Source: Strix aluco
Taxonomy: Eukaryota > Chordata > Aves > Strigiformes > Strigidae
Length of the DNA: 64,000 nucleotides
Reading direction: 5' to 3'
Assembly (NCBI RefSeq): GCF_031877795.1
Contig: NC_133954.1
Location: 9,453,466-9,517,465 of the forward strand
Shown here: positions 9,601 through 20,300 of the stretch, one piece after another
Layout of the letters: every line of letters starts with the position of its first letter
How positions within the stretch are numbered: the first letter of the stretch is position 1
The notes under the pieces: generated by a model
The model's database searches: none
What the model was told of the DNA's origin: nothing
Seen by the model: the letters and a program-made list of their open reading frames with translations, nothing else
Program-made: the position numbers and the translations under genes

Positions 9601-11349
9601 CTCGCAGACACGTGCCTTGTCCTCCTCCAACCCCACGGTCCTCAGGGGAACGTTTGCACGAGGGCTCAGGGAGAACAGAATTTTTGTCATGCTTTAACAT
9701 CCTCTTGTTTGACCTTCCTCTGGAAAGAGGCCTAGGGACAGATTTTCAAGGTATTTCTGTGTCTGAAGACACAGATAGGCAACAAGGCTCTTCAGAAGCA
9801 GTGGGGCTGTACCTTCAGGCACCTAAACACGTCACAGATCTGTCCCCCAGCGCACCAGAATGCTTGTGGCAGCGTGCAACGCGCTGCCTGCTTGTGTTGC
9901 CCTTGCACAGTGTGTCGGGCGGCAAACACACTGCAGAGGAGCCACAGGCAAGAGTGTTTGGCTCAGAAGCAGCACACGCAGCAGAGCCCGGATCACAGGG
10001 ATGACAGAGGAGTGTTGCAAAAGGGTTCACGTAAGGCACCCAGGCATGAGAGCAGAAAGAGGGGGTTGGTATGTGCCGCTGATGTTCTGCCTTGTGTATG
10101 CCAGGTATGCTGCCGGAGGAGTGCACAAGCCCTGGAAGAAGAATTTCCCTGGCAAAATGATTGGGAACATTTAAATGGGATGGTTGTGTAACAATCGGTA
10201 CCTTAGCCCAGGGCTTTGGAAATCTGGCTACAAATCCTTGTGCTTCCACAGGTCAAGTATGACCCTGGGAAAGGCTCCACTGCCCTGTGGTAGAGCGGGG
10301 CTCTGCTGTGGGGGTGAGCACGCTCCAGCCATCGCAGCCAGAGGTCAGCGCCTGTCCTGAGTCCTTGACGGTAATAACTTGGATCAGGCATTTTCTGAGA
10401 GCTACAAGCCCCATTTCTAACGAGAAATGTTTTCTCCAAACACAGGGAAACAAACATCAGGTTGAATTAAGGCTGTTCTCCCTGTTTTCTTTTGGCTCCT
10501 GTTGAGCTAGCTGGACACGAGATGTTTCAAAAGTGGTCAGACTGGGGCCACTTCAGCACGTGAGTTAGGTAGAGCCTGGATACACCGTTTGTTCTGCTGC
10601 TTTACGTGAAGCCCCAGTGTCAGCAGACACACCCCACACTGGTCCCACTGGGAACGCTGGGGGATGTCACCGATGCCCCTCTCCAGCCCTCCCCAGGCAC
10701 ACAGGACCCCATCCTGCCCACTGGGGCTGGAGTGTGGCCGGCGGCTCTGCCCCGCACCTCCCTCTGCCTCTTGCAAAGGGTTTTCACCAGGGCTGAGCTG
10801 CGCTGGCTCCACCGCACCACCAGCACCTTTTGCCTCACCTATTGCCTCTGGACCTTGTTTCTTGGTGGCGGCAGCATCGCCCTGGGAAAGAGGTTGAACC
10901 ACATCCTTCACCGGCTTGCACGTGAGCGGCTGAAAGGTCGGATCGATTTCTAGGATCAGCTGGTTGAGACTCTCTATTGATATGTCCAAGGTAGGAGACA
11001 CCACGTGAACCTCGGGGTCCGTGCCGGTGTCCTCCTCCTCCTTCAGCTGATACGGGGCAGCGGGTCTCTCTGATGAGGGGTCCTGCTGCCCCTTCCCCTG
11101 CGCATGAGCAGCCACACGCTCGAGCACGGGGTGGGGCCCGTACAGCCCTGCGCCGGGAAGCAGGCGTGCGTTGGTGTGCACCACCGCGGACGGGGCAGCC
11201 CAGCCCTCCGTCGAGTAGTAGGCGTACTTCATCGGCAGCGTGGAGCAGCCCGGGTACCCCGCCGGGTGCAAGCTCTTGCTTTCCTCCTGCGAGGAAACAC
11301 ACACAGTCTGTCCAACACGCAACACATGGTTTTGTATGACCTGTGACAT
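581..11349 (-). CDS. TNS4: TNS4 (tensin-4 / CTEN), 11 coding exons, C-terminus cut by the left window edge
   Basis: Tensin-4 is a short tensin found at integrin focal adhesions. It binds phosphotyrosine ligands through SH2 and integrin beta tails through PTB, and lacks the actin-binding and PTEN-like N-terminal regions of other tensins. The joined exons (minus strand, 11349-10839, 6612-6177, 5964-5540, 4666-4580, 4045-3926, 3630-3538, 3165-3088, 2671-2600, 1432-1264, 853-785, 607-581) total 2,087 nt, about 696 residues. Every junction has GT/AG ends and compatible phase. The protein has a Ser/Pro-rich N-terminal half, an SH2 domain (about residues 476-582, FVVRDS motif with Arg502) and a PTB domain starting near residue 609. 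The match to my memory of human TNS4 (about 715 aa) is strong along the whole length, including EALDIKYIE-, [13 protein letters not shown] and [13 protein letters not shown] stretches. The final 45 or so residues must lie left of position 1. Introns longer than 300 bases (854-1263, 1433-2599, 3166-3537, 4046-4579, 4667-5539) show nothing else clear. Confidence 0.95.
785..853 (-). CDS. TNS4: TNS4 coding exon 10 (PTB)
   Basis: This 69-nt exon has a CCCCAG acceptor and a GTGAGT donor, phase 2 in and out. It encodes [19 protein letters not shown] followed by QNRK, which matches the human PTB segment [19 protein letters not shown] almost residue for residue. Confidence 0.95.
1264..1432 (-). CDS. 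TNS4: TNS4 coding exon 9 (PTB start)
   Basis: This 169-nt exon encodes residues 608-664, phase 1 in and phase 2 out, with a CTGCAG acceptor and a GTAAGA donor. It encodes [19 protein letters not shown] and a run ending [13 protein letters not shown], the first half of the tensin PTB domain, which binds integrin beta cytoplasmic tails. Confidence 0.95.
2600..2671 (-). CDS. TNS4: TNS4 coding exon 8 (SH2-PTB linker)
   Basis: This 72-nt exon encodes residues 584-608. It was found by splice sites (TGTGCAG acceptor, GTGAGG donor) and phase rather than strong similarity. It links the SH2 and PTB domains. It is acidic at first, then ends LRRTA, and is co-linear with the human linker that contains the DSTD-SP segment; here the corresponding stretch is DGED-SP. 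Similarity is weak, but position, length and phase fit exactly. Confidence 0.8.
3088..3165 (-). CDS. TNS4: TNS4 coding exon 7 (SH2 end)
   Basis: This 78-nt exon encodes residues 558-584, with a TTGCAG acceptor and a GTAGGT donor. It contains [20 protein letters not shown], the C-terminal part of the SH2 domain, and ends at the SIPTRG boundary. Confidence 0.95.
3538..3630 (-). CDS. TNS4: TNS4 coding exon 6 (SH2 middle)
   Basis: This 93-nt exon encodes residues 527-558, with a CTTGCAG acceptor and a GTAAGG donor, phase 1 in and out. It reads through [19 protein letters not shown], nearly identical to human TNS4 and other tensins. Confidence 0.95.
3926..4045 (-). CDS. TNS4: TNS4 coding exon 5 (SH2 phosphotyrosine pocket)
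   Basis: This 120-nt exon encodes residues 487-527, with a GACAG acceptor and a GTACAG donor. It holds the FVVRDS motif, whose Arg (about residue 502) is the invariant phosphotyrosine-binding residue of SH2 domains, followed by [12 protein letters not shown] as in all tensins. Confidence 0.95.
4580..4666 (-). CDS. TNS4: TNS4 coding exon 4 (SH2 start)
   Basis: This 87-nt exon encodes residues 458-487, phase 1 in and out, with a TTGCAG acceptor and a GTAAGG donor. It contains [20 protein letters not shown], the highly conserved lead-in and first strand of the tensin SH2 domain. Confidence 0.95.
5540..5964 (-). CDS. TNS4: TNS4 coding exon 3
   Basis: This exon encodes residues 316-458. It has a TTGCAG acceptor and a GTAAGT donor, phase 2 in and phase 1 out. 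It is Ser/Pro-rich, with the conserved signature [21 protein letters not shown] aligning to human SSCPPSITNSMVDIPIVLING. The end of the exon (LSCLSD) matches the human segment just before the SH2 domain. Confidence 0.92.
6177..6612 (-). CDS. TNS4: TNS4 coding exon 2
   Basis: This exon encodes residues 171-316. It has a CTGCAG acceptor at 6613 and a GTAAAT donor at 6176; it enters in phase 1 and leaves in phase 2. It begins with DIKYIEMT, as in mammals (DIKYIEVT), and ends in [11 protein letters not shown], which corresponds to the human SPVSDVSYMFG stretch. The content is mostly Ser/Pro/Gly and is predicted disordered. The open frame runs on upstream to 7306, but that part is intronic and not tensin-like. 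Confidence 0.92.
7610..7800. repeat. Degraded ancient LINE-like segment (CR1/L3 type)
   Basis: The stretch with GAATCCATCACCTCCCCAG, then a motif like TCTAGTCTGAA...CCCAGCTTTG...CTCCTGGTTCTCG, resembles a widespread old amniote LINE relic whose copies read 'fixed spacing of poorly conserved but ordered words'. This is identification from memory of the family pattern; divergence is high. Confidence 0.4.
8613..8855. repeat. (CTCCT)n pentanucleotide microsatellite, about 48 uninterrupted copies
   Basis: This is a perfect CTCCT tandem array of about 243 bp on the plus strand, so AGGAG on the TNS4 sense strand. No interrupting base was seen inside it. One strand is all purine and one all pyrimidine. 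It lies in the first large intron of TNS4. Reading frames through it give artefactual EERRG or LLSSP repeats and are not genes. Confidence 0.98.
9741..9840. repeat. Possible relic of a common amniote interspersed repeat
   Basis: Words such as CAGATTTTCAAGGTATTT...GACACAGATAGGCA...CAGGCACCTAAA occur in the order seen in an old, abundant sauropsid repeat. A second similar fragment with CCAGATTTTCAAAA lies near 9300. The call is from remembered word pattern only. Confidence 0.35.
10839..11349 (-). CDS. TNS4: TNS4 coding exon 1 (start codon exon)
   Basis: This exon encodes residues 1-170 plus one base. It starts at the ATG at 11349 in a favourable AAACC-ATG context and ends before a GTGAGG donor. 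The start MSQV matches the human TNS4 start. The conserved YYSTEGW segment and the block around [17 protein letters not shown] are present. A pyrimidine-tract/AAG at 11373 could be the acceptor that gives this exon a 23-nt 5' UTR; an upstream noncoding exon and promoter were not located. The open frame continues past the donor to 10537 without tensin similarity, so the donor is preferred. Confidence 0.93.
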
Positions 11350-11372
11350 GGTTTGGTTTTCTGGTTTGACGG

Positions 11373-14300
11373 CTTAGAGTCCAAGGGAAACCTCCTCCTC
11401 CTCCTCCTCCTCGCCTCCCTTTCTCCACCAGGGACCTCAGACCCCTTCTTCGATCCAGCGGCTCAAGCGGGAGAAGAATCTAAGGAATGCAGAGAGAGGA
11501 GCGGTTACACAGGCATGCCCCGGGCAGGAGCAGACTTCAGCGGAAAAGTCTATAAAAACGGGGATTTGGAGTGCAAAGCTGGAATTCAGCTCATAAGAAA
11601 ACAAATCATCCCGTATTGCTTTTCCACCCCACTCCAGCCCCGGCTCCTGGTGCCACAGTGCATCTGGGCAAGTGCAGGGACGATTAGTCTGCAACAGCTT
11701 TTCAGGATTCAAAGGCCTAAAAATGACATTCTGCTTTATTTGCATAGTGCTTATTTTCTTCGTTAGGAATGAAACGAAGTATCACTCCAACAACGTTCAC
11801 ACGGGACCCTGACCCTCGGAAGGCACCCGGAGAGGCAAGCGAGCCCGGAGCCACGCAGGGCAGACCTGCAGTGGGCCAGCGCGAGGGAGCTGCCTGCCAG
11901 AGCAATGTTCTGCGAGCGGGTGTACATTTAATCTGAGGCTTTATTTCGCTGGTACGATGTGAGCTGAGCCCTGGAAGCCTGGGTATGCAGCTGCTTTCTC
12001 AGTCAAGGCGCTGCTCTAGGAATCTGAGTGCTATTAAATTCTGAATACTCTCTGGCTTTGCTTTAGATAGAAAGTATTTTTTAGTTCACCATTAAAAAAT
12101 GCACGGCAGAAGGTCGGCTTCCCTTGAGAGGCTCTAGGCACAAGGTCCCACGGCACTGTTTGGAGGTGGGGAACTTGTCCAACTCCATCAGCAAACAAGT
12201 GGGGTCCCCCTTGGCTGCTGCTCTCCCTCAGGTTGTCTGCACAGAGCTGCAGCTCAGAGAAACTCACTGCCACCACACGGACCGGGGGAACCGCGCTCAT
12301 TTGTTTCCGGATGAGGAAAATCAGCCCGTCCCTCTCTGTACCCACCGGCGCAGCCAAAACCCAACGCAGGGGACATCAAAGCCAAGCACCTTCCCCACGC
12401 CCGTTCTGCGCTGGCTGCATGGGAGCATGCCCGTCCTCTCCGGTCCTGGGGGAGGGCAGCACCGGCGGGGACCACGGGCTGGGGACCATGGGATGTCCCG
12501 GGAGTCAGAGCCGAAGGCTACAGCTCCCTCCTCCATATCCTGCGTGGATCTGGTGTGTAATACATGCAAACAGTGGGCTACACTTATTAAAACATTTGTC
12601 CTTTCCTGCATCAGTCTTGAATGACTGACTTATTTACTTGCCTATCTCAGATTGATTAACTATGGAGTCACAGGATGAAGAAAGAGCCACGTTGCCCTGG
12701 GGCAGCCGGTCCACAGCCCGCCGTGGGCGAGGGCAGGGGTGCTGGGCTGGCGCGGTACGTCATGTCTGGTGAGCGGTGACTAATTGCCGTGCTGGGTGTT
12801 GAGAGCCGTTACAGAGGTGGCTCAGAACAGGCCAGCTTTGCCCTCGGTGAATTATATAACCCTGGAGAAACCTCCTCTTGCTGGAGAGACACCCAGAATA
12901 GCACAGACTCATGAAGATTAGTGAATTAGAAGCAAAACATTGCTGCTGCCTGCTGCTGCTCAGAGCGTAGGGCACTCGGCGTGGCTGCGGAGCATGAGTC
13001 ACACCGTTAACGCTCTCGAAAGAGCTCGGTGAGGTTTTTAAGGGCTGCAGAAGTGAATGAATACTTCAAACCCATTCAGCTTCCTCCCAGCCCTGACCCC
13101 ACCGTGTCTCCTGAGCCTCTGATAGATTTTATTTACAGGACCGGCAGGCTGGTCCCTAAGGAAGGCTCAGGAGCAAGGACATGTCCTGCACCAAGACCTG
13201 CGCTGCGGAAAGGAAAGCGCCTCTGGGAGGCAGCTGCTGTGCCTTTAGCTGCAAATTAGAGACACGCAGCATCTCCGAATTGTAACAAACTGATTAATAC
13301 ACAAACTGATTAAGACACGCAGCCTCCAGGCCTTGGGGCCCATGCTCTGCCCCAGCCCTGCCGGGAGAGGGACAGAGTCGGGAGCAGGTTGTCCCTGCGG
13401 AGGGCTGGCTGAGAGGGGATCTATCAGAAAACGGGAAAAAGGGAAGAGCTGGAGCTGCGGGTGGCTGCTGCCCAGGCTCGGGGGCGGGCAGGAGAGAGGC
13501 ACAGGCTGCTGTGGTGGGGTCCCTGCTGCGCTGCTCTGCCTTGGCACTTCTGGACCCAAACCCCAAGGTGCAGAGGGTGCAGAAGCAGGCTGGGGCCCAA
13601 ATTCCCCTTCCCCCGGGCCAGCCGGGCTGGCCGTGCCGGGGCTCTGCCCACCTCTGGGCTCCTGCCTTGGAGCACGACTGGGCCGTGACGCCGCAGGCAC
13701 CGCCGCGAGAAGCTCAGCGCAGTACAAGGCTTGGAGGGAGCGTTTGTTAAATATAAAAAGAAGAGTCATTCCAGGTCAAAGACACAAGCTAGATGGAGTG
13801 AAAATTGGATTCTCCCCTGGGGAGAAGAACTGCCTGGCTCCAGTCAGCGTCCACAAGACAAGGCTGGTTTTAATTTAAGTAGGTACAGAAATAACGTGCA
13901 GTATGCATGAACCAGGACTGTCAGGGGGTTCCAGGAGCATGCACGCAACAGCTTCCCTCCTCTCTTGTACTCCTGCCCTGAGTTTTTGATCTTTCTCATG
14001 CCTGATGCTGCCAGAATTAGCCTCCAAACCTCATTTCTCCTCCCTTCCCTTCTCTGGGTTAAAGTGAGAGGTCTCCCAGACTCCTCACAAGAATTTTGAG
14101 CCTCAGCTGCAGGCTCTTCTGCTCAGAGGAAGGAAGGAGGAGAAGGGCTCGGGTGAAGGAGGTTAATCACAAGGTGGCCTTTAGCACTAGCACGGTGCAG
14201 CCATGAGAAAGACAAACGCTGCCCACAGACACTGGGACTTTCCAAGAGCAACCAGAAATAGCAGCACCGTCGAGCGCAGCCCCGGCGAAGGCTGGGCAGT

Positions 14301-17300
14301 GTCCAGCTGTGCCCCCCGCGCAGGGAAAGGGGCTGGGCTGGCACGACAGGATGGCGAGTGCTGGCAGGGAGCCTGTGTCGCACGGCGAAGCCGACGGCAC
14401 CTCCGTGCTGTGCCATGAGGCGCGATGCCCTTCGTGCCAGCGGCAGCAGCAGCGCGAGCTCTGCGACAGAAGCGTCGCAGCCCTGGCAGAGGTGACCCCG
14501 GCGCTGCAGACGGGCCGCACAGGGCTTGGCTGGGCGGCTGCACCGGGGCTGGGAGGGTTTGCTGGCTGTGCAGAAACACTGGGGGAAGGAGCACTGTTGT
14601 TTGAGCTAAGACAAGGCTAGCACAAGAAGAAATGGAAATAAGCTGGCCACAAACACAACTAAACTGGAAATTACAGATTTTCTGCTTCTGGAAACAGACT
14701 GTGGAACTGAATTCCCCCTAAAACAAAGGACCCCAGTCCTCCCCTCCGCCTCCAGCCCAGCTTGGCAGGCAGCCCCCTGACATGAAAAGGAGCTGGGCTC
14801 GGGGGTCGGAGCTAGAGCACTCGTGTGGGGCTGTGGAGTGCCGAGGCGGGAGGTGGGGTGCTGGGTTTGGAGGGCTGCAGGGTGCCTCCTGGGCGGCGGC
14901 GGGAGAAGCAGGGTGCCCTTGGGCCAGGGCTGCACCAGACACACCCCGGCGGTTAGATAACCGCCTGCACACCCTCCCCAGAGCCGCCAGGCACAGCCCA
15001 GCCAGGCTGGAACAGCCACATGGACCGGGCCCCGCTGATCCCGCGTGGAGCAAAGTCCCTCTGGGCAGGGCCCTGTCCCGGCTTTGTCCGCTGGGGCCCG
15101 GCGAGCTCAGCGCAGACCCCCAGCTCCCCCTCCGCCGTGCTGGCTCTCCCCCAGGCTTCGGCAGATCAGGCAAGGCGGCGGCGATGCCGAAAGCTGCTGC
15201 TGGGTTTTGCCTGGCAGCTGCACACGTGGAGCCCTGGGCGTCCCAGTGCGGTTATTTGGAGCAAAGACATACGAGCCGGGACACAGGCTCGTTCCCCGTC
15301 TGCACAGAGACCCCAGAACAGCAGAGCCAGCTGCCAAGTCTGGGTTGTTTTTCCCTGCAACGTGAGCCCTGGGAGCCTCCCCATGACGAGTTGGTTACAC
15401 ATCCCCTCACCAGGAAGAGCAGATGGAACTGCTGGGACACCCAAGATTTCCAGAGCTCACTACACCCAGTTTAATCACTGCAAGGGCTGCGGGGTGACTC
15501 GCCTAGATTAGCAGGGCGTGCTGATGAGGTTGAGGAAGAAAGTTCCCATGGTTATGGTGTGTTTTGCCTGCTGAGCGGGGAGCGCAGCGCTATCACACAG
15601 CTAATGTTAATATACCCCCAGCTGAGGGGGGGGCCAGCACCTGGAGCATGAGGCAGCTGGTGCCTGAGGAGGGGCAGCCCTCCCAGCGGCCGGGGGGAGA
15701 GGGGGGACTGACAAAGCTGCCTCCCTCCTTGCTCAAACAAGAATAATTAGTTCAGCAGCAAAAAGAAGCCTTTATGACACCCCAGGCAGCACTGCTAACT
15801 CTGGGTATTTGACCAGCCCCAGGAGCCCCGTGGCAGGGCAGTGGCCGTGTGACGGCTGCCGAAGGACGACTGCTGGGGCGGCAAGAAGCTCTCCAACGCC
15901 AGCCAGCAGCAGAAGCTGTCGTCCCGCAGCGATCCCCCTGCCAACAGCCCCAGTGCTTTGCCTTTTGAGCAATGTTTCAGGCTTCTGAAAGGGTCTCCTG
16001 GGGTTTTGGATGAGGAGGGTTATTAGTAATGTCGAAATTGCTACTCAGATAACTCCCCCTCCCAGTGCCATGCTCCCTTTTCTCTCCCAGGACGTCTCTC
16101 TCCCCTTTGGCAAGAGCTTCTCTGGGTACAAGATGAGCAGCAGAGCCCGGTGCCCCGTTCCAGGAGAGGTCCTGGCGTGGCCAGGAGGGTTTTCCCTCCA
16201 GCTCTGTGCAAGGGTGAGCAGTGGACACAGGAAGCTCAGGGAGGGGGCAGCAAGCAGAGCACCTTTAGAAAAGGGTGTCTGTCCAAAACCAGACTAAATG
16301 AGCTAATCCTGAGAATGTTTCAGATGAGCTGCAGGAATGTCAGACTTTCTAGACACACTAAGAAGCTCCTCAGAGCACCAGCCTAGACGTTTCCCTTCTG
16401 AGACCACAGGCACGTCCCACCTCCAGCCCCTTGGGGGCCTGCACTGGGCAGTGTTATTATGATGAAGATGCAGCACAAGAGGCCGTTTCCCTGCGTTTCA
16501 GAGGTGCCAAGGGGAGGGAGAGGATGGGAGCTGCTGCACAGAGGGTTCTGCAGACCTTTAGGCATTCCAGAGGGACACTGTACACCTGCACTCTCCCGTG
16601 CGTGTTCCCTTGAGCGTACAGCACCGCATCCCAGGGCTTGAAGCCTTCTGAAGCAGCAGATGGTGCTCCATGCTCTTCTCTTGGGTCCAAGGGACAAACA
16701 GCACAAGGTGGGACTAGATACTCTTCCTCCCCTCATCAGACCTCCATCTTCCTGCCATGCATCTGCCCATGCAGGCAGTGTATCTGCAGGGCTCTGTGGA
16801 GCTTCCACGCTCTCATCCCAATGCTCTGCTCTGCTCTTACACAAGGACAGACCCTCAGGACCCTGGTTTTGGTTTCGCAGCATCTCTTGATGCTGACCTG
16901 AGTCACGATGCTTCGACCTTGCTGACTGTCAGTGGCTTAAGAAAGTACCATGGTACCACAGAACCTCGACTAACGTGCAGCCAGCCGATCGTCCTCCCGA
17001 GCCCTCCGCAAAGCACTGCCTCCACCTAGTCACACTTCTTGCTACCACGTGGCGTTTTTATTGCCTTGAACTCTCATCGCTTCGCCCCAGCGAGCCTCCC
17101 ACTGAAAAGCAGGGTGCACACACGCAGACACACCGTCACCGCCTCATTTCTACCGGCTGAATTCACTCCAGGCAGAGTGAACGGAGCATCTCGCACCACT
17201 TGTACGGATGCACAGTCAACAAACATCACTGGAAATCTTAAATAGGCTTCAAACTCTGGGTGAATAAGAAAGGTAATTGCTAATAAAATAAACCCCACAG

Positions 17301-20300
17301 ACTACTGAGAAAAGTCCAAACCCTTAGCCTGAGCAATAAGAATAATCCCATGCCGTTTCTCACAGAACATCCAGCAGCCTTCCCCACCCAGGATAAACAC
17401 CCCTGGGTCTCTGCCAGCCAGCAGCATTGTTCAGGCAGGAACAACCATGTCTTGGCTTATTTGAGATCTCTGCAGCAGATTTCTCCCAAGGCACAAGAAT
17501 AATCACCAGGTAAATGCAAAGCAGCAGCAGAAGACAGAGAAGCGATGGGAGAGAGGAACTGACACAAACTGCAAATAACATTAACATGGAGGGTTGAAGG
17601 AAAAAAAGGACTTGAAAGACACAGAAAAGGCAGCGATGGCCCTTGAAATCAGCACTCAGCAGGTACCTGAGCTGCAGCGGCTCGTCCCCTCTCCTGCACA
17701 CCGCTCTTGCTGCAACACCTCCAACGGCACCTTGAGCTCCTAAAATCAGCACAAGGGTGAGTCTGTGCAAGGACTCAGTCCTCTGGGAGCCTTGGATTTA
17801 ACGGGAGCCCAGTCCCTCCCACCTGGGCTGAGCTCTGCTCGCCGCCCCTCCGTGCGCAGGGTGCAGCCCTGCTCAGGCCAGGTGTGATGCAAGAGGGAAG
17901 GCCCAGACGCCGGGATACAACCCGGAGCAGCGCGGTGCTGGCAAGAGGCCCGGCTGCCTCCAAAACACGCTGGCACAGGAGGGCTGAGGGCAGGGAGCTG
18001 CTCACGGAGCAGCTCGGGAGGATGACTTTCAGCTGGTGCGGAGCAAGGTAACGTTGCTGGGAGCAGCTGAGGATTTGATGCTCCAGCCGCTGAGGGCCAG
18101 GGCTGCGCTCTGCCCCTGCAACCCCCCGCGGGTCAGCAGGAGCCCAAACCCAGCACTCAGCCTCGGCACGGGCCCCCGCACAGCTCGGGGAGGGAGAACG
18201 GACGGGGACCGTGCTTCAGCCTCGTCGGCTGTAGGCTGGGAAAATAAATGAAGAGGGAACAAAAAGCACAGGGCTCCCTCCTCTCCAGCTGGGGTGACAG
18301 ACTCGTGGTTTCTCTCTGCTCTTCTCCAGAGGTATCTGTGGCTCCCTGGCACAGAGGGCACCGACAGACCCGGGGTGGGGAGGAGCCCTTACGAGGTCAC
18401 AGCCTGGCCCGCTGGCACTGCCTCGGTGGCAAAGGTGCTGCCTTAACGCATGAGATTGGCCCAATTCAGTGCAAAGGGAAAGAACTGATCTCCCACGTGT
18501 CTGGCTGAAGGGTGGCTGTAGAGTGCCGAGGCTGCTCTGGCCTGAGCTAAAAAAAGATGCAGTCTGCCCACACCCTCAGCACAATTACCTGACTGGTGTA
18601 TGACATGGAGCAGATTAAAAAATATATCTAAAGGCAACCGTGCCTCTAACTTGTGTTTGCAGAGTGTCCAGCCTGGAGCAGCCAGGCCTGACTGCTGTGT
18701 TTAGCTTTGGGAATGGATGATAATAAATAATCCCCCAACGTCTTTTTGGATTGCTGTACATTTTGGCTCAAGGGTTTCTTCCAGTTTCAGTGGGCACGGA
18801 GCCACGTAGCAACCTCTAAAATCATATATCTGAAATGCCCTTTTTCAAAGGAACAGCCTATTCTGCTGCCCATAAATGCTTCTGGCTTACCGCAACATTG
18901 CCACACCGCTAAGGGACGCTTTGAAATATCCGATTTTGTCAGGAAATACACCAGATAAACTCCTTTCCTTTAAATTCCTTGATCTCACTTTACAATCTTT
19001 CCAACGTTTTATTTATTATCAGCGGCTGTTTTTTCCTTTCCTTACATCCCTGGGTAAACAGTGTTTCACACTGCCAGCCCAGCCCCTGTCCTGTAACGGC
19101 CGTGAGATTGCAGTGGGGGGTGAATTCCCAGCAGCTTCCCTTTTCCCTGGCTGGTACAATTCACCCCTGATGTGGTGCTCGAGAGGGAGCCCTGAGAACC
19201 CGGAGGACGTTCAGTATCGCGGTTACTGCACACCCATCACCAGCGTGAGACACGAGCTGGAGGGAGGAGATGGGGAGTAACGCTGGGGAACCACGAGCTG
19301 CGTTCGGTCCCTCGTGCTGAGCATCTTCTCTCTGGCAGGATGCTCGGGCAGTTACAGAGGGCTGCGGCGTTCGCAGCAGCGACAGGCAGCGTGGGAAGGA
19401 AAACGTGGGGGCTGAGGGGGAGAGGAAGGGTTTTGGTGGTAGAACAAGGTGCCTCTACGCTCTGGTCCCGTCGTTTGCAGCCTGCGCTCAGAGCACACCC
19501 GGCTTTGACGATGTTGTTCTGCGGGGTTTGCAGCCCAGTAAGCTCAACCCTGCGTCAGCGGGATAAAATGTGTTGTTCAGGGCTAAGCACCTCCTTTGGA
19601 ACAACGGCACATGGGGTGCACGTCCAGAGCGACTGGCTGGACCCCCCAGTCCCGCTGCCCCGGCTCCGGCCAGCAGCTGGGTCATGTCTCGTTTGAAGGA
19701 AGGTGGTGACCAGCCCGGACCTGGCCGCCGTGCTGGGCTGGCGTCCACAGAAGAAGGCGCTTCCATCGCGCTGACACCTTTCACTAACATTAACTTGCTC
19801 AGCAGAACATAAATAAATGCAAAGCTGTTTGCTGTGTTTTAACACCCATCCAGTTTTCCCCAGGCCCGAAGAGGCCTCCCTGTCCCAGAGTGATGCGGTT
19901 CTTTTTCAGTGGGTATTGGATTGTTGCTGCTATTGGCACTTATAAAGCCAAATTGAAATCCTGTGTTGCTTTTTAAATGTTGCTTTAAATCTGCAGCACA
20001 GACATTCACGTCTCAGTGCTTTTCCATTTGCATTGTGTAAGGCGCTGGGAGATGCCCTGGAGGGGCCAGTTGCTATAGAAAAAGGCTTGTTTTGCAGCAC
20101 TGTCAAACTCCTCCCCAAACGCTGAAGCAAACAGGAGTGTGGAGATATTGCAGGACCCCTCAGAAAAAAACCAACCATTTTCCTTTGGCTTTGACTTTGC
20201 TGGTTTTGCAGTGAAGCCAAGATGTTCAGTGGCTCCTTCGCCAAGCCATTACATCTTCTTTGCGCTCTCCGTATGCATGGAAGATTAACGGGAAAAAATT

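Larger units (their letters stand above)
6613..10838 (-). other. TNS4: TNS4 intron between coding exons 1 and 2
   Basis: This is a 4.2-kb intron bounded by a GTGAGG donor and a CTGCAG acceptor on the minus strand. It carries the CTCCT array, a relic LINE-like segment near 7.6-7.8 kb and relic segments near 9.7 kb. No coding signal was recognised in it. Confidence 0.85.

Noticed and set aside
13333..13878. 181-codon plus-strand frame
   Set aside because: It is GC-rich, has overlapping frames on both strands and no recognisable domain or splice context.
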